The notes below the pieces were generated by a model that ran no database searches, was not told the origin of the DNA, and saw only the letters and a program-made list of their open reading frames with translations. A program made the translations under genes and the position numbers. A DNA stretch of 64,000 nucleotides, from the NCBI GenBank assembly GCA_937944975.1, contig CALEBF010000012.1, forward strand, positions 124,001 to 188,000. Reading direction: 5' to 3'. This DNA comes from an uncultured Mycoplasmatota bacterium. Lineage in GTDB: Bacteria > Bacillota_I > Bacilli_A > RF39 > UBA660. This document shows positions 52,461 through 61,802 of this stretch, piece after piece (the stretch's first letter is position 1; every line of letters begins with the position of its first letter).

Positions 52461-53151
52461 CTATACTCCTCTTTTTATTGGTCACTTCTGTATACATCCG
52501 ACTTTTCTTAATATATTCCATAATTTCATCATCGGAAAATGTGTCATCTAGAAGGATGCTGATCCAGTGCTTTTTATTCATATGATATGCAGGATAAATT
52601 CCTCCTTGATTTAAATGCTGCATTACTGTATCAGGATCTACTTTTACGTTGATAATCTCCATATTTTGATGAACACTTTTGTCTAGTTTGAACCGGTCTA
52701 TCTCCATAATGACAGCATACCACTTTCTATTATGTCGATTTCGAAATATTCCGTATCCAGGGAACTTCTCCCATAAAAATTCTATCTTTTCTTGATATTT
52801 TCTTGTTACATTATATGCGATTCGATTTGCTTGTTCTGTTTGAAAATATTGATTTTGAAAACAACGATCTCTAATCTCTCTTAGTGTCGCACAATATATA
52901 TCTTTTATGTTACTTGCAAAGCCACCTTTACTTCCGACAATACGAAAACTTGTATATTCTTCACAAACTTGTAAATCATAAATTTTTCCAGAAACATGGC
53001 CGTCAAAATCTATACTGATTACGGTTTGAAATTCATCGTTCATAATGTTCTTCGACCATTGATAACAGTCTTCCACCTTGCGAAATCCATATATTTCTAA
53101 TTTATCAAAATCAACTCTTGTCTTTTGAAATATTTCATCTTCTATTCGCAT
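52423..53151 (-). CDS. MmcQ/YjbR-like protein
   Basis: A 242-residue soluble protein. The segment from about 105 to 215 (EFLWEKFPGYGIFRNRHNRKWYAVI ... NVKVDPD ... GGIYPAYHMNKKHWISILLDD, listed as pieces) is a YjbR/MmcQ CyaY-like fold, a DNA-binding-like domain of unknown role. The first 100 residues form an extra domain seen in some Bacillota members. It heads the operon with the ABC transporter, so it may regulate it (inference). Confidence 0.8.
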   Translation of the reverse strand: MRIEDEIFQKTRVDFDKLEIYGFRKVEDCYQWSKNIMNDEFQTVISIDFDGHVSGKIYDLQVCEEYTSFRIVGSKGGFASNIKDIYCATLREIRDRCFQNQYFQTEQANRIAYNVTRKYQEKIEFLWEKFPGYGIFRNRHNRKWYAVIMEIDRFKLDKSVHQNMEIINVKVDPDTVMQHLNQGGIYPAYHMNKKHWISILLDDTFSDDEIMEYIKKSRMYTEVTNKKRSIDGKDSIRNSKVN

Positions 53152-53188
53152 ATGACCATCTCCATCATACGTTTTTATATTATCAATT

Positions 53189-54166
53189 TTATTTTTTATC
53201 TTTTCGATTTTTCTTTTTCAGGTATATCATCCCTATACATATCACAATAATGATTATCATACTGATACCAATAATAATCACCTTATTATGACTTTCTTTT
53301 TTGACAGGCTCTGCCATCTTTTTTACTTTCTTTTCTTTTTTCTCTCTTGTGATATTTAACACATATTCTTTTACAGTACCATCCTCTGCTGTCACAGTGA
53401 GTTTTACTTCATTATCTCCAACCTTTAGATCGTACTCTCCGATTCCTTCTACTGTGGATTTTGTGTCCTCTACCGTAGCCTCTATATTGATTTTATCAAT
53501 TTTATTTTTGACTGATATTTCATATTCTGTAATATTCGGCTGGAATGTAATTTCTCCAGAACTTATCTTAATTTCACTTAAGTTCGTATTATTTGATTTT
53601 ACCACTTCTGGTGTTGGCGTCGGCGTTGGTAACGGTGTTTGTTGTATTTGTACTTTTGGTTTTGGAGCAACATCTAAATAAATATAACCCGTAATTCCAT
53701 AACGATCTGGTGAAAGAGTGTACTCACATGCTACTTTCTTTGCATTTTGGCGACACTGTCTATCTGTTTCTTCACTTACTCCATTTTGAATACATGCTAC
53801 ATATTCTGGCGATGTTTCATCGATACATGGTCCTGTTGAATCCCAAACTCGTATTACATTTCCAGCGACAGATTCTACATATCCAACATGTCCATAAGCT
53901 GTCCATCCTCCCCATACAACAATAGAATTAGCACGTGGTGTTGTTCCGACACTATATCCTGAATTAAGTGCATCTTGATACCAATTTTTGGCATTGCCCC
54001 AACCTGGAAGTACAACACCTGCTTTTTCATAAGCCATCTGCCATGCATACCAAGTACAGTTTGTTCCATATGGCCCTGTTTGTTGATAAGGATTTGCTAA
54101 TATCGTCTGTATTCCTATTGTACCCATAATCGTAGCAATAAGAAGCATCTTACATATTTTTTTCAT
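53189..54166 (-). CDS. Secreted, membrane-tethered CHAP amidase with cadherin-like domain
   Basis: A 325-residue protein: signal peptide (1-24), CHAP domain (about 28-170) with catalytic Cys37 in TNCTWYAW and His near 95 in YGHVGYVE, a Pro/Thr linker (PLPTPTPTP), a cadherin-like beta-sandwich (about 195-275; LSEIKISSGEITFQPNITEY), a Lys-rich stretch and a C-terminal membrane helix (about 293-315). CHAP domains cleave peptidoglycan peptides or amides. There is no LPXTG motif; anchoring is by the C-terminal helix. It lies 3 bases after rarA. Confidence 0.85.
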   Translation of the reverse strand: MKKICKMLLIATIMGTIGIQTILANPYQQTGPYGTNCTWYAWQMAYEKAGVVLPGWGNAKNWYQDALNSGYSVGTTPRANSIVVWGGWTAYGHVGYVESVAGNVIRVWDSTGPCIDETSPEYVACIQNGVSEETDRQCRQNAKKVACEYTLSPDRYGITGYIYLDVAPKPKVQIQQTPLPTPTPTPEVVKSNNTNLSEIKISSGEITFQPNITEYEISVKNKIDKINIEATVEDTKSTVEGIGEYDLKVGDNEVKLTVTAEDGTVKEYVLNITREKKEKKVKKMAEPVKKESHNKVIIIGISMIIIIVICIGMIYLKKKNRKDKK

Positions 54167-54169
54167 TTT

Positions 54170-55501
54170 TTATTTTTCTCCCTCTCTATGTCTTCTCTTC
54201 CATTCTTTAATTCGCTCTAGTCTTTCTTTCAATCGAGCTTCATTACCATATGTTCCTGGCTGATAATATTCTTTTCCTTTTAAAGTTGGTGGTAAACACT
54301 CCATCGTCGTTAACTTCTCTTTATAGTCGTGGGCGAATTGATATCCTTTTCCATAATTTAATTCTTTCATCAATTTTGTTGGCGCATTACGAATCACTAG
54401 CGGAACAGGTTCTGCGAGCATCTTTTTAGCATCTGCACTTGCTTTTTGATAAGCGATATCACATGCATTCGATTTTGGTGCGAGTGACATGTAAATTACC
54501 GCCTCTGTTAGATGTACATTACACTCCGGCATTCCAATAAAATGACATGCATGATATACATTGATCGCCACATTGAGAGCGTTTGTATCAGCAAGGCCAA
54601 TATCTTCTGATGCAAATCTCGTAATTCTTCTTGCGATATAAATTGGATCTTCCCCTGCTTCTAACATTCGTGCAAGCCAATAGACTGCTGCATCCGGATC
54701 ACTATTTCGCATCGATTTATGAAGAGCAGAGATAATATTATAGTGTTCTTCTCCATTCTTATCATATAAGAGTGTCTTTTTGGTGAGACATTCTTCCATA
54801 GATTCGTCTGTCACGATTACTTTTCCGTGTTTATCAGTATCAGCGTTGGTTACAATCATATCAAGAGTTGTAAGCGCCGCTCTTGCATCTCCATTCGCAA
54901 ACTTTGCAATGATATCGAGCTGTTTTTCTGATATATCGACACTTTCACTACCAAAACCTCTTTCATCAGAAAGAGCTCTTTTTAAAAGTTTCAAAATATC
55001 CTCACTTGATAACTCTTTTAGTACAAATACCCTACATCTTGATAACAAGGCATTATTGACCTCGAAAGATGGATTTTCCGTCGTCGCTCCAACCAATATA
55101 ATAGATCCTTTTTCAACGTATGGTAAAAAGGCATCTTGTTGTGCTTTATTAAATCGATGAATCTCATCTACGAATAAAATCGTCTTAATTCCTAATTTTT
55201 TATTGTTTTCAGCATCTTCCATCACTTTCTTAATTTCTTTAATTCCTGAAGTTACCGCTGAAAAAGTAATAAATCTAGATTTCGTTTCATGAGCGATCAC
55301 ACGTGCAATCGTCGTTTTCCCAACCCCAGGAGGACCCCAGAATATCATAGACGATACATTGTCACTTTCAATCATTTTTCTGAGCAGTTTATTTTCTCCC
55401 AACAAATGCGCTTGACCAACAATTTCGCTTAACTTTGCCGGTCGCATGCGAGACGCCAATGGTTCACTAGCGGGTAAATCAAATAATGATGTCTGTTCCA
55501 T
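54170..55501 (-). CDS. rarA: Replication-associated recombination ATPase RarA (MgsA)
   Basis: A 443-residue AAA+ ATPase related to clamp loaders. Signatures: SLFDLPASEPLASRMRP at the start, Walker A GPPGVGKTT (56-64), FVDEIHRFNKAQQD (near 108-121), sensor ATTENPSFEVN, and the tetramerisation domain with EAGEDPIYIARR. It acts at stalled forks. Length normal. Confidence 0.94.
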   Translation of the reverse strand: MEQTSLFDLPASEPLASRMRPAKLSEIVGQAHLLGENKLLRKMIESDNVSSMIFWGPPGVGKTTIARVIAHETKSRFITFSAVTSGIKEIKKVMEDAENNKKLGIKTILFVDEIHRFNKAQQDAFLPYVEKGSIILVGATTENPSFEVNNALLSRCRVFVLKELSSEDILKLLKRALSDERGFGSESVDISEKQLDIIAKFANGDARAALTTLDMIVTNADTDKHGKVIVTDESMEECLTKKTLLYDKNGEEHYNIISALHKSMRNSDPDAAVYWLARMLEAGEDPIYIARRITRFASEDIGLADTNALNVAINVYHACHFIGMPECNVHLTEAVIYMSLAPKSNACDIAYQKASADAKKMLAEPVPLVIRNAPTKLMKELNYGKGYQFAHDYKEKLTTMECLPPTLKGKEYYQPGTYGNEARLKERLERIKEWKRRHREGEK

Positions 55502-55535
55502 AAATCCATCACCTGTTTCTGTCTTTATTATACAC

Positions 55536-55561
55536 GAAAAAAGATAGTTTGCCTATCTTTC
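55536..55561 (-). terminator. Terminator of the MerR-flavodoxin operon
   Basis: AAAGATAG, loop GCAAA, CTATCTTT, then TTTT on the minus strand. Confidence 0.85.
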
Positions 55562-55577
55562 TTCCATATGTGATTTC

Positions 55578-56054
55578 TTATTCACTTATCCATTTTATAT
55601 ACTCGTTCTTATCTTCATTGCCTGTAAATCTTCTATGATTTACAAAAGTAAAATTTGGATATGTTCTTTTTAAATCTTCATAACTTTCCTTCGAAGATGA
55701 TCCACCACTTGTCACAAAGACATAAATTTTCTTGCCGACTAAATTGTTTTCCTCTAAAAATGTGTTGACAACGCGTGGTGCAACTCCCCACCATACAGGA
55801 AAACCTAATGCTACTTTATCGTACATTTCTACGTGTTCTATTTTATCTTTCACTTTAGGTCTTGCACTTGGATCTATCATCTCACGAGATGATCTACTTT
55901 CTTTATCATTCCAATCTAAATCAAAAGATGTATATGGCTCTGTTGGTACAATTTCAAATAAATCAGCATCCAATTCCTTCGATATTTTTTGTGCGACTTG
56001 TTCTGTTACTCTATCTGCTGATGCTGAAAAAAAGCTTACTAAAATTTTACTCAT
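55578..56054 (-). CDS. Flavodoxin-like protein
   Basis: A 158-residue flavodoxin fold: FMN-phosphate loop SFFSASADRV (about 7-16), LGFPVWWGVAPRVV (near 83-96), and TSGGSSSKES near 114. It resembles NAD(P)H-dependent flavodoxins/quinone reductases (Flavodoxin_4 type). Cytosolic. Second flavodoxin of a MerR-led operon and homologous to the one upstream. Confidence 0.85.
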   Translation of the reverse strand: MSKILVSFFSASADRVTEQVAQKISKELDADLFEIVPTEPYTSFDLDWNDKESRSSREMIDPSARPKVKDKIEHVEMYDKVALGFPVWWGVAPRVVNTFLEENNLVGKKIYVFVTSGGSSSKESYEDLKRTYPNFTFVNHRRFTGNEDKNEYIKWISE

Positions 56055-56067
56055 AATGTTCCCCCTA

Positions 56068-56676
56068 TCAATACTTTAATCCATTTAACCAGTCTGTAAC
56101 ATCTGCTTTCGATGTCGATAATCTTTCACCGTCTATCCAGTGTATATCACTATTATAATTTTTTAATGTATCTAAACTCGTTTCAATTCCAGATCCACCT
56201 GATGTACAAAATGGTATTACTGTTTTACCTGATAAATCTGTCTCATCTAAGAAAGTTAAAATAATTTTAGGTACATCTCCCCACCAGATTGGATATCCTA
56301 AATAAACGATATCATAAGAAGAAAGATCGATCGTATTTTTAATTTTTGGTCTTGCACTTGGATCATTTTGCTCTTCATTTGCTCTACAATCATCGTTATT
56401 ATAATCTAAATCACGATCTGTATATTTTTCCTCTGGCTCGATTTCGAATAATGTTCCTCCTGTTTCCTCCTGAATATACTGCGCAACCATCTTAGTATTT
56501 CCTGTTGCTGAAAAATAGACGATTGCTACATTTTCATTTTCAGAAACATTCCCATTGATACTTTGTTCACCCTCTTCTGCATTCGAAGAATTTTCTGATG
56601 TTAATAAGAACCACGCAGTTATTCCAATTACTACAACGAATATTGTGACAATAAAACCTATTACTTTTTTATTCAT
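56068..56676 (-). CDS. Membrane-anchored flavodoxin
   Basis: A 202-residue protein: N-terminal membrane helix (about 6-26), a Ser/Asn/Glu-rich linker (27-48), then a flavodoxin domain with YFSATGNTKMV (near 53-63), LGYPIWWGDVPK and CTSGGSG. The topology would place the flavodoxin outside the cell, which is unusual for an FMN protein; some gut Bacillota have such extracytoplasmic flavoproteins. Follows merR by 14 bases. Confidence 0.82.
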   Translation of the reverse strand: MNKKVIGFIVTIFVVVIGITAWFLLTSENSSNAEEGEQSINGNVSENENVAIVYFSATGNTKMVAQYIQEETGGTLFEIEPEEKYTDRDLDYNNDDCRANEEQNDPSARPKIKNTIDLSSYDIVYLGYPIWWGDVPKIILTFLDETDLSGKTVIPFCTSGGSGIETSLDTLKNYNSDIHWIDGERLSTSKADVTDWLNGLKY

Positions 56677-56690
56677 GTTATCACCTATTT

Positions 56691-57119
56691 TTATCTTGGT
56701 ATCTTATCAATTTCAAAAGTTGCATGATCAGGAATCGAATCGTATACTTCTTTTTCACTTCCTCGTTTGATCGCTTCTTGATAGTACCATTCTTTATATT
56801 CGATCTCTTGCAAATAATATTGAAATTGTTGAATTTGATCCAAGATGTTTTGCTTTTGCTCTAGAATCAACTTCTGACGTTCTTTTAGTGTCGTATCCCC
56901 TTCTTGTGCGAGATCTACATACTCTTTAATCTTTTTGATTGGCATATTCGTATTTTTTAAACAGTTTAATACTCTCAACCATTTAAAATCCTCGTCTTCG
57001 AACATACGAATTCCATTGACTCTCTTCACATTGGGGAGCAATCCTTCTTGATCATAATAACGTAGAGTTGATGGAGCAACTCCCATCATTTTTGCAACTT
57101 CTGTAACTTTGTAAGCCAT
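56691..57119 (-). CDS. MerR-family regulator of the flavodoxin operon
   Basis: A 142-residue MerR protein: winged HTH (VTEVAKMMGVAPSTLRYYDQEGLLP), a second region with RMFEDEDFKWLRVL, and a dimerisation coiled coil (about 78-115). No metal-binding Cys, which fits the AdhR-like, aldehyde/electrophile-sensing subgroup or effector-independent types. The promoter ahead has the 19-base spacer and dyad that MerR proteins distort, so autoregulation with the two flavodoxins is likely. Confidence 0.88.
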   Translation of the reverse strand: MAYKVTEVAKMMGVAPSTLRYYDQEGLLPNVKRVNGIRMFEDEDFKWLRVLNCLKNTNMPIKKIKEYVDLAQEGDTTLKERQKLILEQKQNILDQIQQFQYYLQEIEYKEWYYQEAIKRGSEKEVYDSIPDHATFEIDKIPR

Positions 57120-57141
57120 ACCTTTACTCCTCTCTATCTTT

Positions 57142-57172
57142 ATTATAAAAGTTAAAGCAGTCTTTAAGTCAA
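57142..57172 (-). promoter_or_regulatory. MerR-type promoter with 19-bp spacer and dyad
   Basis: TTGACT (57172-57167), 19-base spacer, TATAAT (57147-57142). The spacer holds the perfect dyad TTAAAG-ACTG-CTTTAA (57152-57167), closely resembling AdhR operators. Confidence 0.88.
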
Positions 57173-57194
57173 TAGAAAAATTAAAAATATTTCA

Positions 57195-57229
57195 AAAATA
57201 TAAAAGTAGGATGTTTCTCCACCTACTTT
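57195..57229 (-). terminator. Terminator of the XRE-ogt-tag-Nudix operon
   Basis: AAAGTAGG, 11-base loop, CCTACTTT, then T-rich sequence on the minus strand. Confidence 0.75.
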
Positions 57230-57263
57230 ATCCTTGATGATTTTTTTCTAAATCTACAAATTT

Positions 57264-57893
57264 TTAATCGAATTGTGTCTGCCAATATTCATCATCGCAT
57301 GCTTGAAAACACATTTCAATTTGCTCTTTCGTATTTTTTTCTACTGCTAATAAAGGAAGTTCATTTAACGAGAAGTATTTTGCTTCGGTTGTTTCGATAT
57401 TTTTTTGAAACTCTCCTCCTATAACATCGCATAATACAAATATTTTACAAACACTATAAGCATAAATTGGTTGATTGTGTTGATTCCTATCTTGAACTGC
57501 AACCAGTTTTTTAGGTACTACATCAAGTCCTGCTTCCTCTTTTACCTCTTTTACTGTATTGCTGCCAACAGATTCTAACACGTCACACCAACCACCTGGT
57601 AAAGACCATGTTCCATTATTTTCACGTACTAATAAGATTTTATTATCTTTTATGATTGCTGCTCTCGTATCGACTTTTGGCGTTTGATACCCCGATTCAC
57701 TACAAAAGACATTTTCAATCTGTTTGAAATCCAAATCCGTTTTCAATTGAATCATAGCAGCAGAAATCTCTCTTAATCTTTCATACCGTTCTTTGTCGTA
57801 TTCATTCGATGTATAAGCAAGCCCATTTTGCGCTAAACTTTGCACTTCCATGGCGAGTGCTAACCATTGTTCCATCTTTTGCAAATACCTCAT
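57264..57893 (-). CDS. Nudix hydrolase with N-terminal Nudix_N domain
   Basis: A 209-residue protein. An N-terminal helical domain (about 1-60; WLALAMEVQSLAQNGLAY) of the Nudix_N type precedes the Nudix fold with the box GGWCDVLE ... EVKEEAGL (about 112-134; Lys replaces the usual Arg). Such proteins hydrolyse nucleoside diphosphate derivatives. ATG 57893 overlaps the tag stop (ATGA). Last gene of a DNA-repair operon, so it may clean damaged nucleotides (inference). Confidence 0.85.
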   Translation of the reverse strand: MRYLQKMEQWLALAMEVQSLAQNGLAYTSNEYDKERYERLREISAAMIQLKTDLDFKQIENVFCSESGYQTPKVDTRAAIIKDNKILLVRENNGTWSLPGGWCDVLESVGSNTVKEVKEEAGLDVVPKKLVAVQDRNQHNQPIYAYSVCKIFVLCDVIGGEFQKNIETTEAKYFSLNELPLLAVEKNTKEQIEMCFQACDDEYWQTQFD

Positions 57894-58432
57894 CCCCTTT
57901 GATACAAAAAACATCCTGGCTCATGAGAGTTAATTATCCCAATTGCCTGTAAAAACGAGTAGATAATTGTACTTCCAACAAAAGTCATCCCTCTTTTTTT
58001 TAAATCTGATGAAAGCTTATCCGATAAATCATTAGTTGTTTTATCGAATTCATATAATATTACATCGTTCGTAAACGTCTTTAAATAATGAGCAAACGAT
58101 CCATACTCCTTTTGTATTTCCATAAACACTTTAGCATTCTTTACACTTGCCTCGATTTTTCTTCGATTTCTAATAATTCCTTTATTCTCTTGCAACGCTT
58201 CAATCTTTTTATCATCATAACAAGATATTTTACGATTATCAAATTGATCATACGCAGCTCTAAACTGTTCTCTTTTATTTAAAATACATTCCCAAGAAAG
58301 TCCAGCTTGAAATGATTCTAGTAGTAACATTTCAAATAAATAGTCGTCGTCCAGTTTTAACGTTCCCCATTCTTCATCGTGATATTTAATATATAATGGA
58401 TTTTTTAAATTACACCATTTACATCGATTCAT
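57890..58432 (-). CDS. tag: 3-methyladenine DNA glycosylase I
   Basis: A 180-residue Tag enzyme: N-terminal RCKWCN (zinc Cys) with YHDEEWG (17-23), LLLESFQAGLSWECIL (36-51), NRRKIEA, and the C-terminal FVGSTIIYSFLQAIG with zinc ligands in SHEPGC. It excises alkylated adenine. Overlaps the upstream ogt by 4 bases and the downstream Nudix gene by 4. Confidence 0.92.
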   Translation of the reverse strand: MNRCKWCNLKNPLYIKYHDEEWGTLKLDDDYLFEMLLLESFQAGLSWECILNKREQFRAAYDQFDNRKISCYDDKKIEALQENKGIIRNRRKIEASVKNAKVFMEIQKEYGSFAHYLKTFTNDVILYEFDKTTNDLSDKLSSDLKKRGMTFVGSTIIYSFLQAIGIINSHEPGCFLYQRG

Positions 58433-58959
58433 AGCGCTGTTCCTTTCTTAGGTATAGTAAACTTGTTCATATCGTTCTTTTCTAATTCAAGCAACTTTAT
58501 TTTATTTTGTATTCCTCCACCATATCCAGTTAAACTTCCGTTCTTTCCAACAACTCTGTGGCAAGGAATGATAATGCAAATCGGATTCCATCCGACCGCA
58601 CCACCTACCGCCTGTGCAGACATTTTCTCTAATCCTCTTTCTTTTGCGATCGTATCTGCGATATCCTGATAAGTCACTACCTTACCATAAGGTATCTTAT
58701 TCATGATATCGATGACTTTTCGTCGAAACGGGGTTAAATTTTCTATTTTATACTTAGGTGTAAAATCTGGATTTTCCCCACTAAAATATATGTCTAACCA
58801 TCTTTTCGTCTCATCAAATATTGGTAGATCCTTCTTTTCAAAGTTTCCTATGTGTTTTAAATCATCTCTAGAGCCTTGAAACCAAAGACCTGTTAAATAA
58901 GTTCCATCACTTGTCATGCACAAGTTTCCAAAAGAAGTTGAATACATCGTCTGGTACAT
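58429..58959 (-). CDS. ogt: Methylated-DNA--protein-cysteine methyltransferase
   Basis: A 176-residue O6-alkylguanine transferase with the acceptor motif IPCHRVVG (near 132-139), the DNA-binding GKVVTYQDIA and AVGGAVGWNP, and the terminal TGYGGG region. A suicide repair enzyme for O6-methylguanine. In an operon with tag, so the unit covers alkylation damage on A and G. Confidence 0.93.
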   Translation of the reverse strand: MYQTMYSTSFGNLCMTSDGTYLTGLWFQGSRDDLKHIGNFEKKDLPIFDETKRWLDIYFSGENPDFTPKYKIENLTPFRRKVIDIMNKIPYGKVVTYQDIADTIAKERGLEKMSAQAVGGAVGWNPICIIIPCHRVVGKNGSLTGYGGGIQNKIKLLELEKNDMNKFTIPKKGTAL

Positions 58960-58974
58960 AATATACTTCCTTTC

Positions 58975-59424
58975 TTACTTACGATCTTTCCATTCATGAT
59001 ATAAAATATCTTTTAAAACTAACATACTATCTAAATCATTGTATCCATAATCCATCTTCAGTTGCTCTAACATCTTGCGTATCACACTCGCATATCCATC
59101 GATATTAACTACTTGCTGATACGTCGCCAACACAGGATACTTCTTACTCCAAGCATTGGTCCAATCCACCTTAGCTTCTTTTTTTTCATCTGTATTTTTT
59201 ATAATATGCTCAATTTCTTTTAGATCGACATCGAATTCTATTAACTCATCTAAAGAAAGATGATATATTTTGGCTAATGTTTTAGATTGATAGATATCTG
59301 GCACAGTTTCATCTGTTTCCCACTTTGAAATTGTCTGACGACTGACTCCTAATTTTTCTGCAACAGCTTCTTGTGATAGTCCCGCTTTTTTTCTCGCTTG
59401 CATTAAATGATTTCCTAAATTCAT
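58975..59424 (-). CDS. XRE-family regulator heading the alkylation-repair operon
   Basis: A 149-residue cytosolic protein with an N-terminal XRE HTH (about 5-60; LSQEAVAEKLGVSRQTISKWE) and a C-terminal region of about 85 residues without a known domain. It precedes ogt by 15 bases. A possible promoter (TTGATA, 18 bases, TAGTAT) lies upstream. Control of the repair genes is inferred from order only. Nothing further seen in 59425-59578. Confidence 0.8.
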   Translation of the reverse strand: MNLGNHLMQARKKAGLSQEAVAEKLGVSRQTISKWETDETVPDIYQSKTLAKIYHLSLDELIEFDVDLKEIEHIIKNTDEKKEAKVDWTNAWSKKYPVLATYQQVVNIDGYASVIRKMLEQLKMDYGYNDLDSMLVLKDILYHEWKDRK

Positions 59425-59578
59425 TTTCTTCCCTCCAGCACTAGTATACTACTTTCTGTTCATCTATGCTATCAACAGTCGCTTGCAATTATGCCCTTTT
59501 TATTAACAATTTATCTTCTTACCTTTTTCATTTTCAATATATTCGTTATCATCTGAATTCATATGACGGCTCCAATTC

Positions 59579-60706
59579 TTACTGATTTTCACTTAGTTGC
59601 TGCCAATGCAATCCATTGTCATTACTGATGAATGTTATTTCTTTATCTTCGTAACCATCTCTATTTGAATTCAATCGATAAACAGAACACTTCATTTTTA
59701 AACTATCTTTTTCATAATAAGGTATTTTTTCTATCGTGATATAATCGACATCTGGATTTTCGTATTCCACATTGACAGATGTAAATGTCTTACCACCATC
59801 ATTTGTAACCATCAGTCCTTGGTTATTATTATTTAAATCAATATTTCCTGTCGAAACTGCAAATCCTAGCGTCTTACTAAGAAAGACAAATTTTGCTTCA
59901 TTGCTTACTTGAATCGGATCTTCAGATACGACATAAAAACTTTCTCCATCGTCTTTACTTTTAATTACATGCACCAACATATTTTGCCCCGATACATTAT
60001 CTATTTTAGAAAATCTTAATATCGTTTGATCAAACTTCTTTTCGTATAATACTTCTCCGTCCTCTGGTAATATGTAATTTTCATTTTCATTAAATTTATC
60101 ATCTCCACTTATATCATTTTTTATACGATCAATGATCTTTCCGTCTTTACCTTTTATAAAAATTTCCATTCTTTTTGCTCTTATTTTCCCATTCTTATCA
60201 TAATACGTATATTCTACTTGATCCGCACTGTTTGGATGTTCAAATGGATCAAAATCGCCTTCTCCAAAATCACCGTGCACTCTTACCTTCGTTCCCATGA
60301 GTAATGGTCCATAGTAGTCATAATAATCTACATCGACATGAAGAAATGATCTCACAACTGCTACATATTTTTTCCCGTCTAACACTACCGTATGTTCAGG
60401 TCGATAACTAAATAACAAACCTATCTTAATAAAAGGAAACGAAACAAAGATCAATGTTGCCATGAATATAAAACTTAATATAGAAATCGTAATGATAACT
60501 TTTTTACTTTCCGTCGATTTATATATTTGTTGAAGTATTCCTACAACAAACCCAACTACAGATACAAAATTGATTACTATGATCATCCACGTTCTGAATC
60601 TGATGTTCATCAAGTACAAAATAAAACTTAAAATTAGGTTCACGCCAATAAAAATGAAATCATATATAAGTATATTTTCTTTGATTTGATTCAATCTTCT
60701 TTTCAT
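59579..60706 (-). CDS. Membrane protein with BNR/sialidase-type repeats
   Basis: A 375-residue protein. Four N-terminal membrane helices (about 12-105) precede an external domain that carries Asp-box-like BNR motifs, SKDDGESFYVV, TNDGGKTFTSV and SNDNGLHW, suggesting part of a beta-propeller. No catalytic sialidase residues are evident. It follows the membrane XRE gene by 10 bases, so the two may form a sensing pair (inference). Confidence 0.7.
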   Translation of the reverse strand: MKRRLNQIKENILIYDFIFIGVNLILSFILYLMNIRFRTWMIIVINFVSVVGFVVGILQQIYKSTESKKVIITISILSFIFMATLIFVSFPFIKIGLLFSYRPEHTVVLDGKKYVAVVRSFLHVDVDYYDYYGPLLMGTKVRVHGDFGEGDFDPFEHPNSADQVEYTYYDKNGKIRAKRMEIFIKGKDGKIIDRIKNDISGDDKFNENENYILPEDGEVLYEKKFDQTILRFSKIDNVSGQNMLVHVIKSKDDGESFYVVSEDPIQVSNEAKFVFLSKTLGFAVSTGNIDLNNNNQGLMVTNDGGKTFTSVNVEYENPDVDYITIEKIPYYEKDSLKMKCSVYRLNSNRDGYEDKEITFISNDNGLHWQQLSENQ

Positions 60707-60716
60707 AATCTATCAC

Positions 60717-61730
60717 CTATTTTAAGATGATTCCCTTTTCGTAATCATCTAAATAATTTTCTTTGAGTATTAGATTCTTATCTTTAATGACAAACGTTGA
60801 AACATTCGGTATTTCTAAACCGCTCTTTTGTTCTGAAATCTCAGTTCTATAATAGACAAGTTCATCTTCCTTTATCTCAAATGTTCCATTGGACGCTTCT
60901 AACACCGTACTTTCATCATTACCATAATAAATCTTAAGAGACGCTAGCCATTTGTTACGGCCATCTTCCTTTTTTAGAGAAGGGATAAAATAAATTGACA
61001 ATTCTGATTCTTCGTCATTCAAAGTCCGTATTGTATTCAACATTCCTAATTTTTCTTTATATTCTTTAATTTGCAACTGATCACAATAATTGCCATTTTT
61101 AATATTGTAACTTGCTGTATTATAAAGTATGTTTCCTGTTACAGAATAATTTGCAACCGTTACATCTACATCACTATCGTAATAATAAGTTGTATCATTG
61201 CAAGCGATATGTTCTAACGTATTCAAATAATTTTTCATCTCACTTTTTAGAATGTTTTGCCCCCTAAAACTTTTATACGAGTAACTATCTTCATAATTCT
61301 CCAAGTGCCATGAAAACTTAGGTATTCCAAGATGAATTAACTTATCCTCGTTATGCGTATATCTGATAGGAATGATATCATAACCAAACGGAATCAGTTT
61401 AAATAAGACAACGCTTAAAATTATGAAAAAAGGTAGCATGATTAAGATCGTCTTTTTTATGACCTGTTTTTTTAATTTTCGTCTTTCTTCATTTAATATT
61501 TTTTCTACATCGACATGATTCTTCTGTTCTATTTGTAAAATACTATAAATATCCGTACCTAATTCTGTCGCTAACTTTTCAAGAAGACTAATATCTGGCA
61601 AACTTAACCCTCGTTCCCATTTACTAACAGCTTTATCAGTAACAAATAATTTAGCTCCAAGTTCTTGTTGTGTTAAGCCTTTTTCTTTTCTAAGGGATGC
61701 AATAAACTTTCCAATTTTATTATTATCCAT
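60717..61730 (-). CDS. XRE-family membrane-anchored regulator
   Basis: A 337-residue protein: XRE HTH (about 5-60; LTQQELGAKLFVTDKAVSKWERG), a linker, one membrane helix (about 95-117) and a 220-residue external domain. Topology like the 47631 protein but not a close copy. I chose ATG 61730, since the earlier GTG is within the GAGGTGAG ribosome-binding site. Coupled to a BNR-repeat membrane protein. Confidence 0.78.
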   Translation of the reverse strand: MDNNKIGKFIASLRKEKGLTQQELGAKLFVTDKAVSKWERGLSLPDISLLEKLATELGTDIYSILQIEQKNHVDVEKILNEERRKLKKQVIKKTILIMLPFFIILSVVLFKLIPFGYDIIPIRYTHNEDKLIHLGIPKFSWHLENYEDSYSYKSFRGQNILKSEMKNYLNTLEHIACNDTTYYYDSDVDVTVANYSVTGNILYNTASYNIKNGNYCDQLQIKEYKEKLGMLNTIRTLNDEESELSIYFIPSLKKEDGRNKWLASLKIYYGNDESTVLEASNGTFEIKEDELVYYRTEISEQKSGLEIPNVSTFVIKDKNLILKENYLDDYEKGIILK

Positions 61731-61802
61731 ATCTCTCACCTCAACACTATTATACTATAAAAATAGATTTGAGCACTCGACTGTTAGTTTACTCTATCTT
61801 TT

